Counted from the stretch's first letter, positions 29,968 to 38,712 are shown. The stretch: DNA of 42,206 bases from DASYVD01 sp050693035 (GCA_050693035.1 JBOGWB010000026.1:1-42206); one strand, 5' to 3'. A program made the numbers and translations. Notes: generated from the sequence alone by a model not told the origin.

Positions 29968-31115
29968 CTCGCCGTGGCGGCGGGCTCTTCGCGGGAAACG
30001 GCCCGGCCCCACCGGGTGCGCAAACAGTGGGCGAGCACCTGTGGGAGGTACTCGCTGACGTGAGGGGGGTGCCACTCCGGGAGCGCGGCCTCCGTGTTGG
30101 TGCGGGCGAACTGCTTCGGAAAGAGGAGCTGTGGCAGGAACGTCGACATCGTGCGGACGACGGCGGCCATGGCCGGGTCGGCTGCCTCGAGGACGGTCCG
30201 CTCGAAGAGGCCATAGGTGCCGGCCCGCACAACCGGAGGGGGTTCGACTCCCCGATGCTTCCATCCGGGGTCCAGCTCCCCGAACCCGCGGTGCGCCTGC
30301 TCGATCAGCTCACCGAGGGTGACGGTCCGGTCGGGATCCGTGGTCAGGTGGTAGGTGGTCCCCGGCGCGAACCGCTCCAGCAGGAGCAGGGCGACCGCCT
30401 CGGCGGCGTGCTCCACGTCGATCAGCTCCACCGTCTCTGCCGGGTCGCCCGGGATCATCGGGATCAGGCCGCGGTAATACAGGCGCATGGCTTGGTGGAT
30501 GGCGGTCGGCTTTCGGACCTCTCCGGTGCGGGCGCTCCCGAACAGCGTGGCCACCCGGTAGACGGCGATGGGCACGTCCGCCATCAGCTCACGGAGGGCC
30601 CGCTCGGTCTCGAACTTGGCCCGCTCGTACGTGTTCACGAACCCCGTTTCGGCCAGGTCCTCCTCTCGGATGACCCCGGTGCGGGTCCCGGCGACGTACA
30701 GCGTGCTGACGAATCCGAAACCCTGCAGCCGGTCGAAGCCCGCGACCACTCGCAGAAGTTCGAGGGTGGTGTCGAGGTTCGCCGCGAGGGCCTCGGGAAG
30801 CGGAGGGGAGAAACGGGTATCCGCGGCCAGATGAAGGACGTGGGTCACGTCTCGCGACAGGCGTCGCAGGTCCCGGGTGGCGAGTCCCGCCCCGGAGCGG
30901 GTGAGGTCTCCGGCCACCACGGCCAGCCGCTCCACCGGCGCGCGGGGATCCTCCGAGCGGACGGCGGCGAGCAGCCCCGCGGAGCGTTCCGCGAGGCCCT
31001 CTTGGCCGGGGCGAACCAGAGCGACCACCGAGCCGCAGTGGAGGAGGTGGGGCAGCACGGCCGGTCCCAGCGTCCCCGTGGCGCCGGTGACGAGGACGGT
31101 CGGGCCCGGCGTCAT
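29964..31115 (-). CDS. Extended SDR / thioester reductase-like protein
   Basis: 383 aa from ATG 31115 (ATGA overlap with the KAS gene). NAD(P)-binding motif VTGATGTLG at 9-17, LHLAADTRFS, FVSTLYVAGTRTG and the catalytic YERAK. The closest types known to me are the reductase domains of NRPS and carboxylic acid reductases and fatty acyl-CoA reductases, which reduce a carrier- or CoA-bound thioester to an aldehyde. In this operon it is the best candidate for releasing the product from the carrier protein. It could also reduce a ketone. Confidence 0.75.
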   Translation of the reverse strand: MTPGPTVLVTGATGTLGPAVLPHLLHCGSVVALVRPGQEGLAERSAGLLAAVRSEDPRAPVERLAVVAGDLTRSGAGLATRDLRRLSRDVTHVLHLAADTRFSPPLPEALAANLDTTLELLRVVAGFDRLQGFGFVSTLYVAGTRTGVIREEDLAETGFVNTYERAKFETERALRELMADVPIAVYRVATLFGSARTGEVRKPTAIHQAMRLYYRGLIPMIPGDPAETVELIDVEHAAEAVALLLLERFAPGTTYHLTTDPDRTVTLGELIEQAHRGFGELDPGWKHRGVEPPPVVRAGTYGLFERTVLEAADPAMAAVVRTMSTFLPQLLFPKQFARTNTEAALPEWHPPHVSEYLPQVLAHCLRTRWGRAVSREEPAATAR

Positions 31116-32062
31116 GCTCGCAGCACGGCCGCGCCCCAGTTCGCGCCGAAGCCGAACGTGAATAGGGCCACCGGAGCGTCTGGTTGGGGCAGCCGGTCCT
31201 CCAGGGCGTCCTTCAGGTTCACCACGAGGTCGGCGCTGATCGAGTGGCCCTTGCGGGCGACGTTCCCGAGGAACGCGCGTTCCTCGGGGACGTCGAGGAG
31301 GTCGAGGAGGATCTGCCAGCTCCGAGCGCTGACGTTGTCGGGGACGACGAGCGAGACGTCGTCGAGAGAGAGACCTGCGGCGGCGACCGCCTCGCGGATG
31401 ACGTTCCGCGCGGTGGGGAAGTACGCGGCCACGATCTCGTCCCGGCGAGCCGGACTGTCCCAGTAGTAGCCTTTGGTCACCTGTCGGAACGCCACCGGAC
31501 GAAGCCGCTCCCAGGGCCGCGAGACGAGGACGGCGCAGGCGCCATCGCTGAGGACGTTGTAGACGACCTCGCGCCTGGCTCCGGGAGGAACGACGTCCAC
31601 GCCCACGCACAGGACGTTGCGCGCTTCCTCCGCCACCAGCAGGCTCCTGGCCACTCGGAGGGCCGAGAGGAGCGCGGCGCAGCCCTGTTGTCCTAGGGCG
31701 AAGGCGGTGGCCCGGCCGAGACCCAGCTCGTGCTGGAGGCGCCCGACCGGGTAGCGGAAACGCCCGATGAGCTCCCCGTTCTCCTCCGGCGGAGCGGGTT
31801 CTTGAGGGAGCCCTCCGAACAGGATCAGGACGTCGACGTCCAGCGGATCGATGCCGTTCATCGTGAGGAGATCCCCCGCGGCGCGGTGGGCCAGGTCTCG
31901 GCGCTCCTCGGCGCTCTCCGCCACGTGGACGCGGTCGAAGCCGAAGGACCGCAGGAGCTCGGGGGGAGACGCCAACAGGCCGTCGGCGTCGAGCTCGTCC
32001 AGGGTCGCCTCGGTGGAGCCGAGTCGATAGCCGAGTGCCCGGATGCCGATCGGCGGGTCCAT
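31112..32062 (-). CDS. Ketoacyl-ACP synthase III-like protein with altered active site
   Basis: 316 aa, thiolase fold. The nucleophile Cys128 is in FALGQQGCAALLSAL. The His of the canonical PHQAN/PHN motif is replaced: here it is VVPDNVS, with Asp242. The Asn of GNT is kept as Asn267 in FLGNVARKGHSISAD, and a nearby His273 is present. Some KAS III-like proteins lacking the usual triad catalyse acyl transfer to O or N instead of C-C bond formation. ATG at 32062 shares a base with the transferase stop (TGATG). Confidence 0.78.
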   Translation of the reverse strand: MDPPIGIRALGYRLGSTEATLDELDADGLLASPPELLRSFGFDRVHVAESAEERRDLAHRAAGDLLTMNGIDPLDVDVLILFGGLPQEPAPPEENGELIGRFRYPVGRLQHELGLGRATAFALGQQGCAALLSALRVARSLLVAEEARNVLCVGVDVVPPGARREVVYNVLSDGACAVLVSRPWERLRPVAFRQVTKGYYWDSPARRDEIVAAYFPTARNVIREAVAAAGLSLDDVSLVVPDNVSARSWQILLDLLDVPEERAFLGNVARKGHSISADLVVNLKDALEDRLPQPDAPVALFTFGFGANWGAAVLRA

Positions 32063-32766
32063 CAACCCATCTCGCTGAAGATCCGGACCGCAGGGAGCCG
32101 TGTCGCCGCGCAGGCCACGGCGACCACAGCACCGCCGTCGCGCCAGCAGGCCGCGACGAACTCCTGGCCGGTCATGCTCAGCTCAGCTCGGCCGCCGGAG
32201 CCGAGCGACCGGATCCGGATGCTTCGGGGAGGGACCGAGAGGCCGCGGCCGGCCGCCTTGAGCGCGGCTTCCTTCAGCGTCCAGGCGGCGAGCGTAGCCG
32301 TCGGCGGGTCGGTCCATCCTCCGAGGGCGAGATCCTCATCGGGGGAGAGGAAGTAGCGGGCCATGCCATCGGGGAGCGGCCGAAGCGGCTCGATGTCCAC
32401 CCCCACCCGAAGGCGGCGATGAGCGGCGGCGGCGGCCCAGCCATCCGAGTGCGCCAGGCTCAGCGGGAGGCGGTCCCCCCCGATCCTCCCCCAGGGAACG
32501 CCGGAAGGCTCGCCCGTGATCTCAACGCCGCTCGGGTCGATCCTGGAACCCACGAGTCGGAGGACCGAGGCCTTGGCCGCGGTGCGGGAGGCCGCCCACT
32601 CGGCCGCTCGCGGGCCTCGGAGTGCGGCGAGGATGCGTTCCTCGCGCGCCGTCAGCCACCCGGGGGGCACGGGAAACGCGGAACACGGATCGTAGCGAAG
32701 GATGTGGACGGCGAGGTCCGCCTCAGGCCTCCTCCAGCACGACCTTGAGGTTGCTGATGGCGGCAT
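32062..32766 (-). CDS. 4'-phosphopantetheinyl transferase (Sfp type)
   Basis: 234 aa. LRVGVDIEPL holds the Mg-binding Asp/Glu, and AWTLKEAALKAAGRGL is the second family motif. It transfers phosphopantetheine from CoA to the Ser of the carrier protein. The N-terminal VHILRYDP and REERILAALRG stretches match the family, so a start upstream of them is needed: ATG 32766, overlapping the SRPBCC gene by 44 bases. The next possible start (GTG 32670) would cut into the domain. Confidence 0.85.
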   Translation of the reverse strand: MPPSATSRSCWRRPEADLAVHILRYDPCSAFPVPPGWLTAREERILAALRGPRAAEWAASRTAAKASVLRLVGSRIDPSGVEITGEPSGVPWGRIGGDRLPLSLAHSDGWAAAAAHRRLRVGVDIEPLRPLPDGMARYFLSPDEDLALGGWTDPPTATLAAWTLKEAALKAAGRGLSVPPRSIRIRSLGSGGRAELSMTGQEFVAACWRDGGAVVAVACAATRLPAVRIFSEMG

Positions 32767-33175
32767 CGGCCTCGTGCTCGTTCATCCGCTCGACGACGAG
32801 CTTGTCGGCGATCTTCCCTCCCAGCACCTGCTCGGGGACCTGGTACTCGACTTCTAGGGAGACCCTGGTCCCGCCGTTCTCGGGTTGGAACGTGTAGCTG
32901 AACGTGGTGTCGATGGTCGATGCGCCCGGGATGGACCGCCACACGTACTTGATGGGACGCTCGAACTCGATGCACTCGGACTCGCCGCGGATGGGGACGC
33001 CGAACATGTCGTACTCGAAGCCCCATCGGTTTCCCGCTCCCCTCGGCTCCACCTCGATCGGGTCGATGGAATAGAGGCTGCTGATGAAGAGGGGTGCCAG
33101 CGACGGGTTGGCGATGAAGTCGAAGCACCGCTCGGGATCGGTGTTCACCACGACGTCCCTGTGGATCTTGGTCAC
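32723..33175 (-). CDS. SRPBCC (START-like) domain protein
   Basis: 150 aa, a single hydrophobic-cavity fold. The start TKIHRDVVVNTDPERCFDFI is typical of polyketide cyclase/dehydrase-like proteins, followed by YVWRSIPGASTIDTTFSYTF and VSLEVEYQVP. GTG 33175 with GGAGGTGAGG upstream. It may bind or cyclise the pathway intermediate; no catalytic residues can be named. Confidence 0.75.
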   Translation of the reverse strand: MTKIHRDVVVNTDPERCFDFIANPSLAPLFISSLYSIDPIEVEPRGAGNRWGFEYDMFGVPIRGESECIEFERPIKYVWRSIPGASTIDTTFSYTFQPENGGTRVSLEVEYQVPEQVLGGKIADKLVVERMNEHEADAAISNLKVVLEEA

Positions 33176-33179
33176 CGCC

Positions 33180-33683
33180 TCACCTCCGCTCCCTGGGGAT
33201 GGCCACGAGGAACTTCCTGAGGTTCGCCCGAAACAGAGCGACCTTGTTTATCCCACGGGCCGTCCGGACGCGCAACAGGTGGCTCCGTGCGGTCGGCGAG
33301 GCGGCCACCCGAAGCGAGATTCGCCCGCCGGCCTCCCGGAGTCCCTTCTCTCCGACCTCGCCGGGGGAGAACCCCATGCCACTGAGGACCAGCCCGGCCC
33401 GCTCGACGATCCGTCCTGCGGGGATCCCCACCAACACCCAGACCTGCGTCCACCAGAGGAGGGCGTCCCCGCCCAGGACCGCGATCAGCAGGAAGAGATC
33501 GATCGGGAACGGGCTAAGGAGGACGGCGAGGCCGCCCGCGCCGAGGATCAGGTTGCCCAGCACCCGGTCGGTGACCACCACCACTCGCCCACGGAGCAGG
33601 TACACGAGCACATGGCGGTACAGGTTCCAGCCCAGCCAAACCGCGAAGACCGAGACGGCAAGCGTTCGGAGCAGGCGCGCCAT
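33180..33683 (-). CDS. Membrane protein of the carrier-protein operon
   Basis: 167 aa. Three hydrophobic segments: LAVSVFAVWLGWNLYRHVLV at about 8-27, LGNLILGAGGLAVLLSPFPI at about 42-61, and FLLIAVLGGDALLWWTQVWV at about 64-83. A soluble basic tail follows (TARSHLLRVRTARGINKVAL). Stop and start of neighbours are 4 and 9 bases away. No family recognised; it could anchor the complex or move the product. Confidence 0.6.
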   Translation of the reverse strand: MARLLRTLAVSVFAVWLGWNLYRHVLVYLLRGRVVVVTDRVLGNLILGAGGLAVLLSPFPIDLFLLIAVLGGDALLWWTQVWVLVGIPAGRIVERAGLVLSGMGFSPGEVGEKGLREAGGRISLRVAASPTARSHLLRVRTARGINKVALFRANLRKFLVAIPRERR

Positions 33684-33692
33684 GACGAGTTC

Positions 33693-34751
33693 TCAGAGGG
33701 CTCGAGCCCGGCCGGACCATTCCTCGATGAGGATCGCCAAGAGCTCCGTGAGGTGCCGGAGATCGTCCTCGGCGATCCACTCCTCGTCCGAGTGCGCCGG
33801 GCCGAGGTCGCCGCCGCCGTAGACGACCCACGGATAGCCACGGATACCGAGGTTGGCCGCGTCGGTCCACGAGGTCATGAGCGATCGCCGCACCTGGCCG
33901 TCCAGCTGGAGCACGGCTCGCTCCAGGGCCGGGAGCATCTCCCCGCCTTCGGAGGTGGCCGCGGGCTCGGAGTCCGCGACCCGAACCCGGATCGGGCCGA
34001 GCGACAGTTCGTCGATGGCCTCCCGCACGTGGTCCAGAGACACCCCCGGCAGCACCGCAAGCTGCATGCGGAGGCGGGCCCGGCCAGGAAGGCGCCAGGG
34101 GTCCTCGCCCCCCTGCGCCAGCGTGATCCGGAACCAGGGCTCTCCCACCCGGGACCGTCCCGACCGCAACACGGGGAGGGACCCGATGCGCTCGGCCGCC
34201 TCGACCAGGCGCTGGAGCAGCCCGGGGTCGCCCCGGCTGGCCACGTGTCCGCCCGGCCCCCTGGCCGCGAGCTCGAGGTCGAGGTAGCCGGCCTGCTCGT
34301 TGCACACGGCGAATCCTGTGGGCTCCAGCACCAGCACCCCGCTGGCCGCGGCGGACGGGAGGCGGACCCGTTGAGAGCCCCGCCCCATCCCTTCCTCGTC
34401 CGCCAGCACCGCGATCGTCGCCGGCCCCGAAGCGCTCGCCGCGCCCACGATGGCTGCGGCGAGCTGCCCCTTGGCGTCCACGGCCCCCCGGCCCACCAGC
34501 CGTCCACGGGCCCGCCGGAGGCTGTAGGGGTGGCGATGGCGGAACGGGGGCACGGTATCGATGTGGGTGCAGAGGACCGGGCCTCCCCGCCCCCGGGTGG
34601 CCACGAGGTTCGGACGGCGGGGCTCGATCTCCTGGAGACGGACGCGGAAGCCGCATCGCTCGAGCAGCCGAGCCACGAGCCGTTGGGCCTCTGACTCCCG
34701 CAGGTGCGACGGGACGGCCACGAGCTGCTCGAGCACGCGAACGGGCTCCAC
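33693..34751 (-). CDS. M20-family metallopeptidase/deacylase
   Basis: 352 aa. Zinc ligands and catalytic residues in order: THIDTVPPF (His, Asp), GRGAVDAKGQ (bridging Asp), DEEGMG (catalytic Glu), LEPT and the final His in GPAHSDEEW. The dimerisation domain lies in the middle (ARGPGGHVASRGD). M20 enzymes hydrolyse peptides, acetyl or acyl groups of amino acids such as N-acetyl-ornithine or succinyl-diaminopimelate. As the first gene of the operon it may trim or deacylate an amino acid substrate or product. GTG 34751 start. Confidence 0.82.
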   Translation of the reverse strand: MEPVRVLEQLVAVPSHLRESEAQRLVARLLERCGFRVRLQEIEPRRPNLVATRGRGGPVLCTHIDTVPPFRHRHPYSLRRARGRLVGRGAVDAKGQLAAAIVGAASASGPATIAVLADEEGMGRGSQRVRLPSAAASGVLVLEPTGFAVCNEQAGYLDLELAARGPGGHVASRGDPGLLQRLVEAAERIGSLPVLRSGRSRVGEPWFRITLAQGGEDPWRLPGRARLRMQLAVLPGVSLDHVREAIDELSLGPIRVRVADSEPAATSEGGEMLPALERAVLQLDGQVRRSLMTSWTDAANLGIRGYPWVVYGGGDLGPAHSDEEWIAEDDLRHLTELLAILIEEWSGRARAL

Positions 34752-34808
34752 GTCCCCGCGAGCATACCCGCCGGTCGTGGGCCGGGAGCCGGTTGGGCTG
34801 GCGCGATG

Positions 34809-35300
34809 CTAGTCGGCCTGTGACGGCGCTGAGCCCACCGGGGCGGGAAGGACCTCCGCCGGATCTCCCACCCGGATCCGGCCGGCGCCAGACACCGCGA
34901 CGACGCGGGCCATGACCCCGCGACGCCCTCCCAGGAGTCGGCGGAACCCCTCCCGGTCCTCCCTGCCGAGGAGCTCCCCGATATGGGTGCAGGGCTCACA
35001 GGGGCCGGTCAGCTCGAGCTCCGCCTCGCCGATGCGGAGGCGCGTTCCGGCGCTCAATCGCTGGAGCCCGGGGAGGTCCAGGGTGATCTGGTCCCGAAGG
35101 TCACCCGGGGACAGGCCCAGGGCCTCCAGGCTCTCGGTATCCATCAGCAGGACCTGCCGCTTGCCGTCGTCCTTGGTCTTGCCGTGGATGTCGCCGTCGA
35201 GCCCTCGGCCCGGGAGGGCCACGGCCTCAGAGACGGGGCGCTGGGGGCGTCCGTGTGCCTCGAGGAGCTGGATCGATGCCACGATCCCGGGCGGCGTCAT
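34809..35300 (-). CDS. MOSC-domain protein
   Basis: 163 aa. Landmarks are LPGRGLDGDIHGKTKDDGKR, QVLLMDTESLEALGL, then LTGPCEPCTHIGELLG with the conserved Cys, and RRGVMARVVAVSG. MOSC domains carry sulfur for molybdenum-cofactor enzymes or reduce N-hydroxylated compounds. The ATG at 35300 shares a base with the stop of the Calx-beta gene (TGATG). The gap to the M20 gene is 57 bases, so it may or may not share its transcript. Confidence 0.85.
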   Translation of the reverse strand: MTPPGIVASIQLLEAHGRPQRPVSEAVALPGRGLDGDIHGKTKDDGKRQVLLMDTESLEALGLSPGDLRDQITLDLPGLQRLSAGTRLRIGEAELELTGPCEPCTHIGELLGREDREGFRRLLGGRRGVMARVVAVSGAGRIRVGDPAEVLPAPVGSAPSQAD

Positions 35301-36616
35301 CAGCCCTTCTTCACCTCGAAAGTACTCCAGTTCCCGTCGCCCTTCGCCCTGGTCCCCTTCCGGTCGTGGAGGAACGAGGTCTGGACGTTCCCCGCGCCGT
35401 CGGTGGCCCGGCACCACGCGGTGTAGTTCCTGATCTTCGTCCCCACGCTGGGGGCCAGGGCCTTCCGGAACCGCTTGAGGTACAGGTCGAAGTCGAACTT
35501 CATGGGCATCCACCGTTTGGAGCTACACGGGCCGCCCTGCCATCCGCCCGACACCCACCAGGCGCAGGACCCGTTGAGCCGCTTCTTCCGCAGGGCCATC
35601 TCCACCGAGACGACCTCCGAGCCTCCCTCGTCGGAGAAGAACACGTGCATCTCCCGCAGGCGGTAGTCCCCGTGGCGATAGGTCCTTCCGTGTCTCGGGT
35701 GATGGAACCAGCTCTTGGGGGCGATGTCGTCCGAGTCGTTGTCGATGATCGTAACCGTCGTCGTCTTCGGGTCGACGGCTTGAGCTCCGGTCAGGGCGAC
35801 CTGAAAGATCTCGGAGCCCTCGGTCTGCTGGTCATTTTGGATGGAGATCGGGATGGCCTTCACTCGTTCGCCGTCGCCGAAGCTAAGGGTGCCAGGTGTC
35901 AATGATGCATCCGTGTAGTCCACGCCGAGCGTCGCCGTATCGGAAGGCGCGCCGAGCGTATACGTCACCGACGTCGTTCCGGCGGCGGGCCCCGCCCGGA
36001 ACACCGGGATCCGGATCGATGGGAAGGTCTCGCTCCGCGAATAGGTCACCGCGGTCGACCCAGTCACGATCGGTTCGAGGGAGAATCGGCCGGTACCTTC
36101 ATCGTCCACGACGTGGACGGGGGCAGCGGTTGGCAATGGAGGGTCCGCCAGACCATGCTCACCCCACGTCAGTCGGAACAGGAACGACTGGACGGCCGCC
36201 TCTGAGTTGGAATCATCAGCGATTGGAATGTCCGGCTGATCCTGAGTCGGATAAGGTCCACAGAACCCATCGTGGACGTCGGTGCATATCCGGGGGGTCA
36301 GATCTTCGGTGTGCGTGTAGTCCTCCGGGGCCACCGCGGTTCCGTTGGCCGTCTCATATGTCCCTTGAGTGTCCCGCCCCAGACAGTCTCCGGGCCAAGG
36401 CCGGATGGTCGCGGTGGCGGGGCCGGCGTTCTCGGCTGCCGCGTAGAATTGGGAGCCGACGTCCCCTGGGCCCCAGAAATTGGCCAGGTAGAGCGCACCG
36501 GGCGACGACTCGCAAGCCGAGGCTGGCTGGGCGGTTATGGGTATCAGCACGCTCGCAGTCAGCGAGCACGCGAGCAGGGCCAGTCGGCCCGATCGCCTTC
36601 TGCGCACGTCAATCAT
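35300..36616 (-). CDS. Secreted protein with a Calx-beta domain
   Basis: 438 aa from ATG 36616. Signal peptide RRRRSGRLALLACSLTASVL with cleavage near PASAC. The middle carries a Calx-beta domain (about 230-325) with IPVFRAG, SVTYTLGAPSDTATLGVDYT, GERVKAIPISI and TVTIIDNDSDD, a Ca-binding-type beta sandwich. The C-terminal 110 residues are a separate Trp/Cys-containing region (WFHHPRHGRTYRHGDYRLRE, CAWWVSGGWQGGPC). Probably exported and bound to the cell surface or matrix. No ribosome binding site is seen, and a strong hairpin ends only 12 bases before the ATG. Confidence 0.75.
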   Translation of the reverse strand: MIDVRRRRSGRLALLACSLTASVLIPITAQPASACESSPGALYLANFWGPGDVGSQFYAAAENAGPATATIRPWPGDCLGRDTQGTYETANGTAVAPEDYTHTEDLTPRICTDVHDGFCGPYPTQDQPDIPIADDSNSEAAVQSFLFRLTWGEHGLADPPLPTAAPVHVVDDEGTGRFSLEPIVTGSTAVTYSRSETFPSIRIPVFRAGPAAGTTSVTYTLGAPSDTATLGVDYTDASLTPGTLSFGDGERVKAIPISIQNDQQTEGSEIFQVALTGAQAVDPKTTTVTIIDNDSDDIAPKSWFHHPRHGRTYRHGDYRLREMHVFFSDEGGSEVVSVEMALRKKRLNGSCAWWVSGGWQGGPCSSKRWMPMKFDFDLYLKRFRKALAPSVGTKIRNYTAWCRATDGAGNVQTSFLHDRKGTRAKGDGNWSTFEVKKG

Positions 36617-36628
36617 GCTACCAAGGAA

Positions 36629-36658
36629 GAGATCGGCCCCGTGGCCGGGGCCGATCTC
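36629..36658 (-). terminator. Hairpin terminator after the first LVIVD gene
   Basis: A 12-bp perfect stem, GAGATCGGCCCC/GGGGCCGATCTC, with a six-base loop, 22 bases past the stop of the LVIVD gene in the direction of its transcription. Only a weak T-rich tail follows. The next gene starts 12 bases further on. Confidence 0.7.
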
Positions 36659-36680
36659 TCCGTCCGCGAACCGCCTGCTC

Positions 36681-38546
36681 TTAGGCGCGGGCGCGGATGG
36701 TGCGCGACCGATCCTGCTGGCAGACGACGGTGTTGATGCCCTCGGCGAAGCTGCTGGCCTGGACCACAGCGTAGTAGCGACCCGCTCCGCCCCTTCTGTG
36801 GCGCAGGGAGTACCGGCCCTCGGCATCGGTGGTGTCCCTGCCGACCGTCCGGTTGGGCCCCGGCCGGATCTTCTTCACCAGGACGGTCCGGGAATCCTCG
36901 CAGCCTTCGTTGGCGGACTCCACGCGGCCCCTGAATACGTGGGGGCTCATCTTGTGTCGGATCGAAACGGTGGACGCGACCGTGTACGTCTGCGGGATGA
37001 GGTCCATCTGCGTCTGCGGGTTCAGGAACGGCAGGTCGACCTCACTCGCAAGGACGTTGTGGGTGAATGAGAAGACCTCCAGCCCCCGCGGGATGTTGTT
37101 GTCATAGACGTAGCCGTTGTACCAGTAGGACGACCACGAGCTCCCCTGAACGTTCGGGCCAACCCCGCCGACGGGGCTATTGAGAGAGTAGAACCCGAGC
37201 TCCCTGGGCTTGGCGGGGTCCGTGTAGTCCACGATCGAGGTACCGCCCGTGTACCAGGCCGATACCAACACGCGGCGCCCGTTGTTCAGCGGGATGGTGT
37301 TGTAGTTGTGCGCCGTGCAGATCCCGGGGGCCTGTCGGGGGATCTTGAACGTGCCCAGGGGGCGTCCTGACAGCGTGTAGAAGTAGATGGACCCTTGCGG
37401 GTCGGTCTCCCCATCCTCCAGCTTGCACCGGTTCTCGCCGCCCCCGCCGGCCTCGTCCTCCAGCGCGATCACCTTGCCGTCCCAGCTGAAGGTGACCGAA
37501 TGGAACAGCGTGTCCACATCGAGGGTTCGGATGCGCCGGAGGAACACCGGGCTGAACGGGTCGGCGATGTCCCAGATGATCGCCTCGCGGAAGCACGAGC
37601 CCACCGCACGGCCCCGCCCCATGAACGCCGCGATGTCGTGGCACGCGGTGATGTTGAAGATCCGGTCACCGATCTGGACCTGGGTCTCGTACCCGCCGAA
37701 CGGCAGAGCCACCTCCTTGACGTTCGTGTACACCCAACCCGTCCCCGACGGGTGAGGGGTCCGGTCGTCCGCCGTGGCCGGGGCGGCCAGCTCGACCCGT
37801 ACGATGGAGATCTTGTTGTGGTGCTTGTTGCCGACCCAGTCCCCGCTCGTTCCCTCGGGCTCCGGCTCCGGCTCCAGGCACTCCGTGCCGTCGTTCTTGG
37901 TGCCGGCCGCCCTCATGGGCACCGTGGTGGCGTCGGCGTCGATGTCGTTGGTGACGGCGCCGCCACCCAGTGGGTAGGAGGAATTGTAGAGGTACAGGAA
38001 GTCCGGCTCCCCGGTGGCCGGGTTGTCGGGCCCCGTGAGAAGCGTGTGGGTGTGGGAGCCGCAATCCAGGGGCACTGCCGCGATCTGCTGGATGTCGGAG
38101 AGGTCGTTGATGTCGAAGACCCGGATGCCCTCCCACGAGTCTGGGTTGCCGGCGGTGGTTGCGGCGCTCACGCACGTGTCGTTCGTCCTGGGCGCGTCGA
38201 CGGAGACGAAAAGGAGGTCCGCCTCCGGGTCGGCGTCGTTGTCCCACACCGATACGTCGAACTGAGAGCCGGGACAATTGAAGTTGGCCAGGACGTTGGC
38301 GGGGTTCTCGATGTCGGTCGGGTTGGAGATGTCGATGACCCTGAACCCGTTGAAGTGCCCCGCAAACGCCCGGTTGCCCCAGAAGGCCAGGTCGGAGTTG
38401 GTGGCCGCGTTCTGCGGCGAGGTGCCCTCATGGGTCATGTTGGTGGTATGGAGATCGTCGTTGTGGTCGGCTCCGGCCGGGAGCATCGTCATCCCCAGCG
38501 TGAGCACGAAGACGTTGACGAAGGAAAGTCTGGATCGCCATCGCAT
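36681..38546 (-). CDS. Secreted LVIVD-repeat beta-propeller protein, paralogue 1
   Basis: 621 aa. Signal peptide (about 1-26, ending LPAGADH). The body consists of repeated propeller blades: FNGFRVIDISNPTDIENP, GIRVFDINDLSDIQQI, IIWDIADPFSPVFLRRI and GGTSIVDYTDPAKPRELGF. These are LVIVD repeats, each with a V(x)DI-type strand followed by a turn. The last 90 residues (PHVFRGRVES to RTIRARA) are a small beta domain with two Cys. It is nearly the same domain as in the other paralogue. Likely cell-surface or extracellular; ligand unknown. Confidence 0.82.
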   Translation of the reverse strand: MRWRSRLSFVNVFVLTLGMTMLPAGADHNDDLHTTNMTHEGTSPQNAATNSDLAFWGNRAFAGHFNGFRVIDISNPTDIENPANVLANFNCPGSQFDVSVWDNDADPEADLLFVSVDAPRTNDTCVSAATTAGNPDSWEGIRVFDINDLSDIQQIAAVPLDCGSHTHTLLTGPDNPATGEPDFLYLYNSSYPLGGGAVTNDIDADATTVPMRAAGTKNDGTECLEPEPEPEGTSGDWVGNKHHNKISIVRVELAAPATADDRTPHPSGTGWVYTNVKEVALPFGGYETQVQIGDRIFNITACHDIAAFMGRGRAVGSCFREAIIWDIADPFSPVFLRRIRTLDVDTLFHSVTFSWDGKVIALEDEAGGGGENRCKLEDGETDPQGSIYFYTLSGRPLGTFKIPRQAPGICTAHNYNTIPLNNGRRVLVSAWYTGGTSIVDYTDPAKPRELGFYSLNSPVGGVGPNVQGSSWSSYWYNGYVYDNNIPRGLEVFSFTHNVLASEVDLPFLNPQTQMDLIPQTYTVASTVSIRHKMSPHVFRGRVESANEGCEDSRTVLVKKIRPGPNRTVGRDTTDAEGRYSLRHRRGGAGRYYAVVQASSFAEGINTVVCQQDRSRTIRARA

Positions 38547-38605
38547 TTGGAGCCACCCCCCGTGGTCCTGGTGACGCCACGGCCCCCCCGCGGCGGAATG
38601 GTGAG

Positions 38606-38635
38606 ATTCTGTTCTTCCCTTCCCGAGCTTGTCAA
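38606..38635 (-). promoter_or_regulatory. Promoter of LVIVD paralogue 1
   Basis: On the minus strand TTGACA (38635-38630), an 18-base spacer and CAGAAT (38611-38606). The predicted start lies about 55 bases before the ATG, with a G-rich ribosome binding region GGGGGGTGG in the leader. Confidence 0.55.
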
Positions 38636-38712
38636 CATGGGCGATTCAGTCAGCCATGCAGCGGTTGAGGAAGGCGCACCCTCCTGGCCTGGGGAGCCCA
38701 GGAGCGGAGAGG

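Noticed and set aside
30238..30253. Sixteen bases identical to the T arm of the tRNA-Leu (GGGGGTTCGACTCCCC), considered as the far attachment site of the element.
   Set aside because: It lies inside the intact reductase gene of a compact operon, while the island character ends near 25.9 kb. A GC-rich self-complementary 16-mer can recur by chance.
33084..34694. 536-codon plus-strand frame opposite the M20 and membrane-protein genes.
   Set aside because: The M20 motifs on the minus strand are complete; this frame is an antisense shadow.
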